A stretch of 64,000 nt of DNA. Origin: DASQZT01 sp963728965 (GTDB taxonomy: Bacteria > Acidobacteriota > Terriglobia > Bryobacterales > Bryobacteraceae). The notes under the pieces were generated by a model. That model had not been told where the DNA came from. It worked only from the letters and a program-made list of their open reading frames with translations, and did no database searches. The stretch lies in assembly GCA_963728965.1 (NCBI GenBank), contig CAVSMH010000002.1:434001-498000 (forward strand), given 5' to 3'. Position numbers and translations under genes: made by a program. Below are positions 1-7,799 of this stretch, one piece after another. Numbering within the stretch: position 1 is the stretch's first letter; the number at the start of each line of letters is the position of its first letter.

Positions 1-339
1 CTCTTTTGGCCGAATGCCCAACATGGCCGCGATCCGCGTCGCTTGCTCCAAGTGCTGCTGCAACTCCCGTTCGCGCAGCCTGGCTCCCAAACCAGGTGTA
101 GATGCCACGTGCGACCCCTTTCCGTGCTGCGTCACGATGACCCCTTCGCGTTCCAGTTCCAGGTACGCCCGCTTGACCGTGATTACGCTGACCTGAAGAT
201 CCACGGCAAGCTGACGAATGGAAGGAATAGCCTGGCCTTCGGCCCAGTCTCCGACAGCAATCCGCTGAATGATCTGCTCCATGATCTGGAGGTAGATCGG
301 GCGCTTGTCCGTTTGCGAGATGGTGAAGGCGTCGTGCAT
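1..339 (-). CDS. GntR-family (YtrA-like) transcriptional regulator, C-terminus cut by window edge
   Basis: DNA-binding repressor of the GntR superfamily. The 113 visible residues start MHDAFTISQTDKRPIYLQI and carry a winged helix-turn-helix at about residues 14-80, with the family signatures IPSIRQLAVDLQVS and TVKRAYLELEREGVI. The rest looks like the start of the short helical tail of the YtrA subfamily (about 120-130 aa in all), so only a few residues should be missing. In this subfamily the regulator usually heads an operon with an ABC transporter; any such genes lie outside the window. The ATG at 339 was chosen because the HTH starts soon after it and a strong promoter ends only a few bases upstream. 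No Shine-Dalgarno fits in that space, so the mRNA may be leaderless. Confidence 0.9.
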   Translation of the reverse strand, partial: MHDAFTISQTDKRPIYLQIMEQIIQRIAVGDWAEGQAIPSIRQLAVDLQVSVITVKRAYLELEREGVIVTQHGKGSHVASTPGLGARLRERELQQHLEQATRIAAMLGIRPKE

Positions 340-347
340 CTGTATAT

Positions 348-363
348 ACTGAGTATACTCAGT
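348..363. promoter_or_regulatory. 16-bp perfect palindrome, probable GntR operator
   Basis: ACTGAGTATACTCAGT is a perfect inverted repeat over the -10 box of the regulator gene. GntR dimers bind short palindromes, and YtrA-type regulators commonly repress their own operon, so this is the likely autorepression site. The symmetry is seen directly; the binding partner is inferred. Confidence 0.7.
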
Positions 364-379
364 TGTGAGGCGTTGTCAA
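352..379 (-). promoter_or_regulatory. sigma-70-type promoter of the GntR gene
   Basis: On the minus strand, TTGACA (379-374), a 16-bp spacer and TATACT (357-352) form a near-consensus promoter. Transcription would start near 345, about 5 nt before the ATG at 339, which fits a leaderless message. The -10 box lies wholly inside the palindrome at 348-363. Confidence 0.75.
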
Positions 380-435
380 GGCTCCATGATGGTACGGACC
401 CGGACACGGCATGCGACGGCAGGCAGTGTTAGCGC

Positions 436-1437
436 ATGCGACAATCGAGACTTGTGACTCCCAAACGAATCCTGGTTACGGGCGGAGCAGGATACATCGG
501 CTCGCAGACGGTCCGCCTTCTTATCGAGCGGGGATACGATGTGGCGGTGGTGGACGACCTGTCGAAAGGCTATCGCCACAATGTGGCCTCCGACCGGCTT
601 TTCCGGCTGAGCCTTACCGAGACTAACGCGCTGACCGAGCTGTTGCGGCAGAACCGGAGCGAGGCGGTAATTCACTTTGCGGCCTTCATCGCGGTGGGCG
701 AATCGATGCGCGAACCAGGTCGGTATTTTGCCAATAACGTCGGCGGGTCGCTATCGCTGCTCACTGCCATGGTGGAAGCGGGGGTGAAGCACATCGTGTT
801 CTCCTCCACGGCGGCGGTGTACGGAACTCCCGATGCGACGCCGATACGGGAGTCGTTTCCGATTCAGCCAATGAGCCCGTACGGCGAATCCAAGGTGATG
901 GTCGAGACGATGCTGCGCTGGTTCGACCGGATCCACGGACTGACCAGTATCGCCCTGCGCTATTTCAACGCATCGGGGGCGGATCCGTCGGGCGACCTTG
1001 GGGAAGAGCATGACCCGGAGACGCACCTGATTCCGCTGCTGCTGCGCGCCGTGATGACCGGCGAGCCGGTCACCATTTTCGGCAATGATTACGACACGGC
1101 CGATGGCACTTGCGTCCGCGACTACATCCACGTGAGCGATCTGGCGGAGGCGCACATCCTGGCAGTCGAGTACCTGATGGGCGGGGGAGCCTCGGATCAG
1201 TTCAACGTGGGCACGGGCGCCGGGCATACCGTGTTGGAAGTGATTCGGGCGGTGGAAGAGGTGACGGGCGAGAAGGTCCCGTACGCATTCGGCCCGCGCC
1301 GGGAAGGCGATCCGAGCGCGCTGGTTGCGGCCTCGGAGAAGCTGCGGGGGCGGCTGGGCTGGACGCCGCACTATCCCGATCTGCGCACCATCGTGGAGCA
1401 TGCCTGGAATTTCACGCGGCGACGGGCGGGCAGCTAG
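436..1437 (+). CDS. galE: UDP-glucose 4-epimerase
   Basis: Interconverts UDP-glucose and UDP-galactose in the cytoplasm, linking galactose use to LPS and exopolysaccharide precursors. The 333-aa length is normal. It is an extended SDR enzyme: NAD-binding TGGAGYIG at 15-22, SSTAAVYG from 123 with catalytic Ser124, and the YxxxK pair Tyr149/Lys153 in MSPYGESK. The C-terminal substrate-binding part includes RYFNASGADP and CVRDYIHVSDLA, both typical of GalE. It is transcribed away from the GntR gene with a 96-bp gap; the next gene is convergent, so it is probably monocistronic. Confidence 0.95.
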   Translation: MRQSRLVTPKRILVTGGAGYIGSQTVRLLIERGYDVAVVDDLSKGYRHNVASDRLFRLSLTETNALTELLRQNRSEAVIHFAAFIAVGESMREPGRYFANNVGGSLSLLTAMVEAGVKHIVFSSTAAVYGTPDATPIRESFPIQPMSPYGESKVMVETMLRWFDRIHGLTSIALRYFNASGADPSGDLGEEHDPETHLIPLLLRAVMTGEPVTIFGNDYDTADGTCVRDYIHVSDLAEAHILAVEYLMGGGASDQFNVGTGAGHTVLEVIRAVEEVTGEKVPYAFGPRREGDPSALVAASEKLRGRLGWTPHYPDLRTIVEHAWNFTRRRAGS

Positions 1438-1471
1438 ACGGTAGAACGGCAAGGCCGCCGGGGCCGGCAGG

Positions 1472-2056
1472 CTAGCCCTGTTTCCTTCGCGCGGACTTCC
1501 GGGGCGCGCTGCGGGTGCCGGAAGCGTTCTCGTTCAAATAGAATTCGATGCGCGCACGCAGGTTCTGCTCCTGCTCGTTATTGAAGAAGCTGGAATCGTC
1601 GCCTTCGTGCTGTTCGCGCACGTTGCCCTGGCGATCGACGAACGCCAGCATGGGCATCATCGGAACCATCATGGGTGGGTGCTGCATGAAATCGATCGCC
1701 ACCGACGGGTCGTTGAACCCGACCGGAAACGTCGGGCTGAACGCCATGATGAATTTCGGCACCGCGAGCGCGGCGCCCTGGTCGATGGCCGACGCGATGG
1801 TCTGAAAGCCTTTCGGGCCGAATTCGTTCTGCAACTTGATCAGATTCCCGATGGTCCGCTGACAGTGCGGGCAGGTGGTGAGGATGAAGCAGACGGCGAC
1901 CACCTTGCCCTTGTAATGGCTCAACAGCGTGGGGTTGGCGCCATTCATGTTAATGACCAGCTCGGGGGCTTTGCGCGGCAGGTCGGCGGCCCGCGTGACC
2001 GGTACGATCAGCGGGAGCAGGACGAGTGCGGCGAGGAACCGTATGCGTAGCAGCAT
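1472..2056 (-). CDS. exported thioredoxin-fold (TlpA/AhpC-like) protein
   Basis: The 194-aa product starts with a clear Sec signal peptide (about residues 1-23, ending VTRAA) followed by a redoxin-type thioredoxin fold. The active-site CPHC (Cys62-Cys65) sits after the strand KVVAVCFILT, as in TlpA and peroxiredoxin-like proteins, so a periplasmic thiol-disulfide or peroxide function is likely. The C-terminus is basic and low in complexity (SAPRKSARRKQG). It lies 6 bp downstream of the HExxH peptidase gene on the same strand, and the MFS transporter gene is further upstream, so the three are probably cotranscribed. Exact substrate unknown. Confidence 0.8.
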   Translation of the reverse strand: MLLRIRFLAALVLLPLIVPVTRAADLPRKAPELVINMNGANPTLLSHYKGKVVAVCFILTTCPHCQRTIGNLIKLQNEFGPKGFQTIASAIDQGAALAVPKFIMAFSPTFPVGFNDPSVAIDFMQHPPMMVPMMPMLAFVDRQGNVREQHEGDDSSFFNNEQEQNLRARIEFYLNENASGTRSAPRKSARRKQG

Positions 2057-2062
2057 AGAAGT

Positions 2063-3298
2063 TCAGTGTATCGCAGGGTCCAGGCCTTCCATGCTGGTGA
2101 CGATGGCGCCCGCGCGCTCGAGCTGGAAGTCGCCATTGTCGCCGGTGCCGTCAACGCGGTCGCTGGTATCGGTGCGCACCGTCATCTGTTTCCATTTTTT
2201 CGCGAGCATCTGGCGGTATTGGGAAAAATAGCGGCGTGCGCTCTCCTCGTCGTCCCATTCGACCGCATACAGCAGAACCACGCGGGCGGCCTTCTTGTTT
2301 TCGCGCAGCTCGAACGTGGAACCCCGCCAGTGGGGAGCAATTTCGGCGGCAATCTCTCTTCCGGCGTACTGTTCGAGCAGGATATGGTGTTCGAGCTCGC
2401 CGAGCGATCCGCCGATCAGGCCTTTGTAGCCGCGGGGCAGGTGGGGGTCGGGCACGGGCGGCTGAGTGGGCTTGACGCCTGCGAAATACCTTTCCGGGTG
2501 CAGGATCTGCTGGGTGGACACCGGCGGCCGGCGAAACACTTCGAAGAATCCCCTCTGGCCGTCACGCTGAAACACGGCGTTCTGGAAGAGCATGCCCTTG
2601 GTGTATGGGAACACCAGGGTCGTGCGGAGGTAGAGGGGTTGGCTTTCGAAGACGGGGTATTGGCCGGCGCCGCTGTCGCTTACCTGACTCATCATCGCCA
2701 CCAGGGAGGGCGAGTCCTTCAGGCTCTGGCCATTGCGTCGCGCGAGGTACTCGGACATCAGCCAAGTGGCCTGGCCTTCCATGACGGCGAGGCGGGCGGT
2801 GGCGCCGTCATCGCTGTTACGGCCCTGGCGGATGAATTTGGCCAGATTGAACGTTTGGTCGGCCAGTGCGTGCGACAGTTCGTGGGCCAGCACCGGCTCC
2901 TGGGTTTCCGAGGGCGTGGTATCGGTGATGAACAGCTTCTTCTTGTTGTAGTCGTAGAAGGCCGCCGCCTGTTCGGTGAGCAGGTCGACGGTGTTCTGTT
3001 CGAGGTCGAAATCGGAAGGGACCAGGCCGAACAGCTTGAGGGTCAGTTCTTCGGCGCGGATCTCCTCGGGACTGGCCACGTCCTTGACGCGTTTCTTCAG
3101 GAACTGATTGATCTCGTCTTTGGAGATGAAACCGCACGGCACGGGATGGCGCAGTTCGAGCCCGGAAATCACGGTGAGCTGACGGGCGATCTGGTTCGCC
3201 TCGCCGCACAGTTGGTGGGCGCGAGGGTCGGATTGCGCGGCGGTCGACAGAGCGCGGCAGAGGAGGAGTGCCGCCAGTACCCGGAGATTACACCGCAA
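2063..3298 (-). CDS. exported HExxH zinc metallopeptidase-like protein
   Basis: 411-aa protein with an N-terminal signal peptide (about 1-21). A gluzincin-like metal site is visible: HELSH at 139-143 and a possible third ligand Glu174 in AVMEGQATWL. The preceding segment (FITDTTPSETQEPVLA) and the large C-terminal half match no named peptidase family I recognise. The gene starts inside the last 11 bp of the upstream MFS gene, suggesting coupled translation, and the thioredoxin-fold gene follows 6 bp later. Expected location is periplasmic or cell-surface. Hydrolytic function is inferred from the motif only. Confidence 0.75.
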   Translation of the reverse strand: MRCNLRVLAALLLCRALSTAAQSDPRAHQLCGEANQIARQLTVISGLELRHPVPCGFISKDEINQFLKKRVKDVASPEEIRAEELTLKLFGLVPSDFDLEQNTVDLLTEQAAAFYDYNKKKLFITDTTPSETQEPVLAHELSHALADQTFNLAKFIRQGRNSDDGATARLAVMEGQATWLMSEYLARRNGQSLKDSPSLVAMMSQVSDSGAGQYPVFESQPLYLRTTLVFPYTKGMLFQNAVFQRDGQRGFFEVFRRPPVSTQQILHPERYFAGVKPTQPPVPDPHLPRGYKGLIGGSLGELEHHILLEQYAGREIAAEIAPHWRGSTFELRENKKAARVVLLYAVEWDDEESARRYFSQYRQMLAKKWKQMTVRTDTSDRVDGTGDNGDFQLERAGAIVTSMEGLDPAIH

Positions 3299-4568
3299 TC
3301 GAATTTCTCCTCAAGCTCCAGCGGAAGGCGGCCGAGGCCCCCAGAGCCAGGAGTCCGCCCAGGGCCACGGTGAGGCGCGGCCCGAGGCGGGAGGCCAAGG
3401 CACCGGCGGCCAAGCTTCCAAACGGGCCCAACCCAACCACAGTCATCGCATAGAGAGCCATGATTCGCCCGCGATATTCATCCGGGATCAAGGATTGGAT
3501 GGTGGTATTGGCGGAGGCCATCTGTTGCATCACGGTGTACCCGATAACGGGCATGATGGCCAGTGAGAAAGCGAACCAGGGGGAGGCGGCAAAGGCCACA
3601 TAGCACGTTCCGACGGCGATCCCACTATGGACCATGACGCGGGACAGGCCGCTGACCTGGGTGCGCCGGGCGAGCATCAGGGTGCCGCCAACGGCGCCGA
3701 CTCCCATGGCGCCCATCAGGAAACCCAACCCTTGCGAGCCGCGGTGGAAGATGGCGTCGGCGAAGAATGGCATGAGCACCAGCGCGGGCATACCGGCAAG
3801 CGTGGCAGCCGCCATAAGGCCCAGCACCCGGCGCACCGCCGTATGGCCCGCCGCGTAGCGGAAGCCATCCACCATATGGCGCCACGGCGAATCCGCCGCC
3901 TTGCATTCGAACTTCGGAAGCCGCATGGCCAGCAGGCAGCCGATCACGGCCAGAAAGCTAATACCATTCAGCAGGAAGCACACGCCTTCGCCGACCACCG
4001 CTACCACCATTCCAGCCACACCCGGGCCGATTACGCGGGCGGCGTTGAAGACCGCCGAATTGAGGGAGATGGCGTTGATGAGATCCTCTTTGCTGGTCAT
4101 GTGAATGACCAATGCCTGGCGGCCGGGCATATCGAACGCGTTGATCATCCCCAGCAGCCCGGCGAGCGCAAGCACGTGCCACACATGCACACGCCCGGAT
4201 AGAGTGAGCGCGGCGAGGGCCAGGGCCTGCAACATGGAAAGCGTCTGTGTCAGAATTACCAGCTTGTGCCGGGAGAAGCGATCGGCCGCGTGCCCGCCCA
4301 GCGGCCCAAGGGCAAATACGGCGATCTGCGAGCAGAACCAGGCGGTACCCAGCAGCAGTTCGGAGTGGGTAAGGCGGTAGACCAGCCAGCTCTGGGCCAC
4401 AGTCTGCATCCAGGTGCCGATCAGCGAGATGACCTGACCGCTGATGAAGAGCCGGAAATTCCGATGGCGGAGGGCTCGGAAGGTATGAGGGATATTGCCG
4501 GCATCAACCGCCACGCCGACGGGCAGCGCCGTCTCCATGCCCGTAGGTGTGTGTGGCGCCGCCCCCAT
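3288..4568 (-). CDS. MFS transporter (EntS-like MFS_3 type)
   Basis: 426-aa inner-membrane permease with about 12 hydrophobic segments. The N-terminal FRALRHRNFRLFISGQ and GGHAADRFSRHK (the loop 2-3 G-x3-D-R-x-R/K-like motif) are typical of the Bacteroides-type macrolide/enterobactin exporter branch of the major facilitator superfamily. Drug or small-molecule export is the usual role; the substrate cannot be read from the sequence. It is the first gene of a minus-strand operon whose next member overlaps it by 11 bp. Confidence 0.88.
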   Translation of the reverse strand: MGAAPHTPTGMETALPVGVAVDAGNIPHTFRALRHRNFRLFISGQVISLIGTWMQTVAQSWLVYRLTHSELLLGTAWFCSQIAVFALGPLGGHAADRFSRHKLVILTQTLSMLQALALAALTLSGRVHVWHVLALAGLLGMINAFDMPGRQALVIHMTSKEDLINAISLNSAVFNAARVIGPGVAGMVVAVVGEGVCFLLNGISFLAVIGCLLAMRLPKFECKAADSPWRHMVDGFRYAAGHTAVRRVLGLMAAATLAGMPALVLMPFFADAIFHRGSQGLGFLMGAMGVGAVGGTLMLARRTQVSGLSRVMVHSGIAVGTCYVAFAASPWFAFSLAIMPVIGYTVMQQMASANTTIQSLIPDEYRGRIMALYAMTVVGLGPFGSLAAGALASRLGPRLTVALGGLLALGASAAFRWSLRRNSIAV

Positions 4569-4636
4569 TCCTCTACTCAGGATAATGCGCGGTACAATAG
4601 GGGATCAAATCGGACTTTCCAGCAGGAGAATCTATT

Positions 4637-4768
4637 TTGGCCGACGATCGAACGTACAAAGCCGAATATCTGGGTAGCGGCACCTTTGTAATCAGCAAAC
4701 CGAAACGCAAGAAGACCAAGATGCGGCAATCGCAGTTGAAGAACCCGGAACGGGGATCGCGGAAATAG
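4637..4768 (+). CDS. small basic protein, 43 aa, TTG start
   Basis: A short gene with a good Shine-Dalgarno (AGGAGA at 4624-4629) 7 nt before a TTG codon. The product begins MADDRTYKAEYLGSGTFVIS and is strongly basic from residue 22 on (KPKRKKTKMRQ). The first half reads like two short beta strands and the tail is probably disordered, with possible nucleic-acid binding. I recognise no family. Support is the ribosome binding site, the plausible composition and the lack of any other gene here. It is divergent from the MFS operon. Confidence 0.55.
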   Translation: MADDRTYKAEYLGSGTFVISKPKRKKTKMRQSQLKNPERGSRK

Positions 4769-4775
4769 AGGTTAC

Positions 4776-4898
4776 CTACTGGCGGGCGCGACGGTCCATC
4801 TGCAAGATGCGGAACAGACCGGCCAGCGCCGCTTTTTGCACCAGGAAAGCTCCTGCCAGACTGCCGAATAGTGTTGCTGTGACGACCAAGGCTTCCAT
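4776..4898 (-). CDS. single-pass small membrane protein, 40 aa
   Basis: Starts at ATG 4898 with GGAAGG 7 nt upstream. The peptide has one hydrophobic segment (about residues 4-30, starting LVVTATLFGSLAGAF) and an Arg/Gln-rich tail ending DRRARQ, a membrane miniprotein topology. It ends 7 bp from the stop of the convergent 43-aa gene. Its partner could be the downstream MBL-fold gene or none. Function unknown. Confidence 0.55.
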   Translation of the reverse strand: MEALVVTATLFGSLAGAFLVQKAALAGLFRILQMDRRARQ

Positions 4899-4940
4899 CG
4901 GTTAACCTTCCATCCATTGATATAGCAATTCGACTGCCGT

Positions 4941-5801
4941 TCACCATCCCGGCTTCCAACTCCACCCCTCGCCGCGGGTGGCCACCTGTCCCACGCTCGG
5001 GAACGGGAAATGGAAGGCCATCAGGTGCATGCCTTCGGAGACGGCGCGGTGCAGCAGTTCGCGTCGGGTGAGGAGAGCCGCCGGGGGCGCGAGGTCGAAG
5101 CCGTTTTCCCAGTCGGGATGTTCGAGGTGGAGCGGATGGACGGCTGCGTCGCCGAGGTGAAGAAGGTGCTGCCCGCCGGACGCCAGCAGGATGGCGATGT
5201 GTCCCGGGGTATGTCCGGCGGCCGGAATCGCGCGAACGCCGGGGACGATTTCGGTTTCGCCTTCGACGGGTTCCACCTGGAAGCGCAATGCTCCCAGGCA
5301 CCGCCTGGCGGTGAATTCGATCTGCTTCCTGACGTCCTCGGGAAGGCGCAGGTGTCGCAGATCGGTGCGCCCGGCCGTCCAGAATTCCCACTCGGCGGCG
5401 CTGAGGACGTAGCGGGCGTTGCGAAAGGCGGGGCGTCCGAAGGCATCTACCGTGCCGCCGATGTGATCGGGGTGAGCATGGGAGAGCACCACGGTATCCA
5501 CATCGCGGGCGCGGATTCCCTCCATTTCGAGACGCGCTCCGATGGCGCCACTGGTGCGTGAAGACTCGCCGCCGCCGGCATCGACAAGCACCACGTGCCT
5601 GCCGGTCTGGATGAGCAGGCAGGTATAGGGGCTGAGGACGCTGCCCATCGTGCTGCCGCGACTGTAGAGGGCATGCGCCACCTGCCCCGGATCGGCGTTC
5701 GGGAAGAACCAGGACGTGGGATAGGAGAAGTATCCGTCGCTGAAAACGGTGCAGACAAGCGATCCGAGTTGGAACCGGTAAGAACCGGCGGGCATATACA
5801 C
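4941..5801 (-). CDS. MBL-fold metallo-hydrolase
   Basis: 286-aa cytosolic enzyme of the metallo-beta-lactamase fold. The dinuclear metal motif HxHxDH is present as H108, H110, D112 and H113 (LSHAHPDHIGG), followed by AAGHTPGHIAILL and LHLGDAAVHP, the later ligand blocks. The architecture resembles quorum-quenching lactonases and related hydrolases of the AttM/AiiA type, but that specificity is only suggested by overall organisation. No signal peptide. No close operon partner; about 670 bp without genes lies upstream. Confidence 0.88.
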   Translation of the reverse strand: MYMPAGSYRFQLGSLVCTVFSDGYFSYPTSWFFPNADPGQVAHALYSRGSTMGSVLSPYTCLLIQTGRHVVLVDAGGGESSRTSGAIGARLEMEGIRARDVDTVVLSHAHPDHIGGTVDAFGRPAFRNARYVLSAAEWEFWTAGRTDLRHLRLPEDVRKQIEFTARRCLGALRFQVEPVEGETEIVPGVRAIPAAGHTPGHIAILLASGGQHLLHLGDAAVHPLHLEHPDWENGFDLAPPAALLTRRELLHRAVSEGMHLMAFHFPFPSVGQVATRGEGWSWKPGW

Positions 5802-6467
5802 GGATTACAGCAATCGGACCCGAAAGTCAAAAGAGATGCTTATCTGAAATACACTCATAATCGCAAAAACGGATCGGGGCACGGCGGCACCGCGCGGTGA
5901 GACGACTGGGGATTCCGCCCCCCCGCGGGGGCTGAATGTGGAAAAGAGAGGGAATCCGGAGGTAGGAACAGAACGCTCCGCGGAGCGGGAGGGGCTTCAA
6001 GTGGAAGGACTTGGGAAATTTGTGGTCAGATGGACAGGGCCGAACTCCCTCTTTCCGAGATCACAGTAACCCGGGGTCATCGGCCGCTACGCCCGGCTTT
6101 TTGCTAAGTGGCTGAAAGGAAAGCCAAAAAAAATAACGAAATCGTGCGACTGGAAATTCTGGCGGGGTATGGGGGGGCGCGGCGGGAGGGCCGGTTACGG
6201 TTTTCGGCGGTCCGGCGCATCGGCGTGCGGTCAAGGAGCTTACTGCGCCCCCTGCAGCGGCTAAAGAGTAATTCAGGTAATCTAAGCTTGTATGGAGCGT
6301 AGCTCCTCAGCTTCGAGGGCTGCCGAAGCGATCGCCTCCCATCCCGTGAAGATGCAATGCCCGCCAGGCGTCATGTGTCACCGCTTCAGGTAGCCTTGCA
6401 TCAATGTGCACAGAAGCGTGACAACCGCCACGGCCGTAGCCCCGGCGGACGTCCCGAGCATCCGACT
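5802..6467. other. gene-free interval upstream of the RND operon
   Basis: No convincing coding region. Visible structure: a GC hairpin with 6-bp arms at 5917-5932 (GCCCCC/GGGGGC), a perfect 14-bp palindrome CGCTCCGCGGAGCG at 5974-5987, and a weak terminator-like element at 6071-6101 (CCGGG...CCCGG followed by five T). An open frame at 6108-6302 lacks family resemblance and a ribosome site. The region may hold the RND operon promoter, but I see no clear consensus box. Confidence 0.5.
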
Positions 6468-7799
6468 ATGTCCAGAATCCCATTACTGCTGTTGGCGCTG
6501 CCCCTGTGGGCGCAAGACTCGCTTTCGCTGCGCGATGCCGTCCGGCTGGCCTTGCGCGAAAACCACGCCGTGGCCGCCGCCACTGCCGCCGGGCGCGCCG
6601 CCGAGACACGGATCGCTCAAGCCCGCAGCGGAATTCTGCCGAAGGTCAATTACTCCGAATCCTTCGTGCGCAGCGACAACCCGGTGTTCGTCTTCAGTTC
6701 GCTGCTTACCCAGCACCAGTTCGGCATGGAGAATTTCAACATCGGTCCTCTCAACCGGCCCGATGCAATCAACAACTTCCAGTCCCAGCTCACGGTGGAC
6801 CAGGTGCTCTACGATGGCGGCCAGATCCGCCAGGCCACCAAGTCCGCCGAATTGTCGCGCGACATGAGCGCCGAAGAGCAGCGCCGCGTCCGTCTGGACG
6901 TGATCGCGGGTGTGGCGCGCGCTTACTATGGAGCCGTGCTCGCCGCCGAGAGTCTGAAGACCGCCGATCAGGCGGTGCGCTCCGCCGAGGCCGATCTCAA
7001 ACGCGCCGACTCGGTGCGCTCCGCCGGCATGTCAACCGACGTGGACGTGCTCTCGATCCGCGTGCACCTCGCCGCGGTCAATGAACAGCGCATCCGGTGC
7101 CAGGCCGACCTCGACGTCGCCCGCGCCGCCCTCAACGATGCGCTTGGCCTGCCCCTCGATACGCCTCACACCCTGTCGACCGCACTGACGCCGTTGGACT
7201 TGCCCGATTTGAAGATCGAGAACCTGGAGCGCGACGCCGTGGCCGGCCGGCCCGAGGCGCGCCAGACAGGGCTGGCGACCAACCTCGCCCGCGTCCAGGC
7301 CGATTCGGCTCACTCGGCCTTCCTGCCGCAGGTCGGCTTCCGCGCCGCCTTCGAAGCCGACCGCCAGCGCTTCGTCACCCGCGGCGGCGCCAACTGGCTC
7401 GCCGCCGTCTCCCTGCGCTGGAATCTGTTTAACGGGAACGCCGACAAGTCCCGCGTCGCCGAAACCACCCACTGGCTGGAACGCGCCAAGGCCGACGAAC
7501 AGCGCGTCGGTTCCGCCGTCAAACTCCAGGTCCGCCGGGCGTGGGCCGATCTGCGCGCCGCCCAGCAGCGCATCGAAGTCGCCAGGGCCTCCGTCGCCGA
7601 AGCCGAGGAGAGCCTGCGCATCACCCAGAACCGGTATGAAGCGGGCATGAGCAACGTCACCGACCTGCTGCGCAATGAAACCGCGGTTCTCGAAAGCCGC
7701 ACCCGCTATCTCGCCGCGGTCCACGACCAGCGCGTGTCCGCGACTATGCTCGATTTTGCCGCCGGAAGCCTCTCGGCGGATTCGGAGGTATTGAACTGA
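6468..7799 (+). CDS. TolC-family outer membrane efflux protein
   Basis: Outer-membrane channel of a tripartite RND efflux system. An N-terminal signal peptide (MSRIPLLLLALPLWAQ) leads into two OEP repeats rich in Ala/Arg coiled coils; SLRDAVRLALRENHAVAAA and EAGMSNVTDLLRNE are the repeat signatures. It is 443 aa, the normal size. The start at 6468 was chosen over an in-frame upstream ATG at 6357 because the signal peptide begins exactly there. The stop overlaps the adaptor start (ATGA), so the operon order is TolC, adaptor, pump, DUF2892 protein. Confidence 0.92.
   Translation: MSRIPLLLLALPLWAQDSLSLRDAVRLALRENHAVAAATAAGRAAETRIAQARSGILPKVNYSESFVRSDNPVFVFSSLLTQHQFGMENFNIGPLNRPDAINNFQSQLTVDQVLYDGGQIRQATKSAELSRDMSAEEQRRVRLDVIAGVARAYYGAVLAAESLKTADQAVRSAEADLKRADSVRSAGMSTDVDVLSIRVHLAAVNEQRIRCQADLDVARAALNDALGLPLDTPHTLSTALTPLDLPDLKIENLERDAVAGRPEARQTGLATNLARVQADSAHSAFLPQVGFRAAFEADRQRFVTRGGANWLAAVSLRWNLFNGNADKSRVAETTHWLERAKADEQRVGSAVKLQVRRAWADLRAAQQRIEVARASVAEAEESLRITQNRYEAGMSNVTDLLRNETAVLESRTRYLAAVHDQRVSATMLDFAAGSLSADSEVLN

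Noticed and set aside
6108..6302. 64-residue frame starting MAERKAKKNNE
   Set aside because: Lies in a gene-free interval but has a GTG start without a good ribosome site and turns into Arg-rich low complexity; no evidence of coding.
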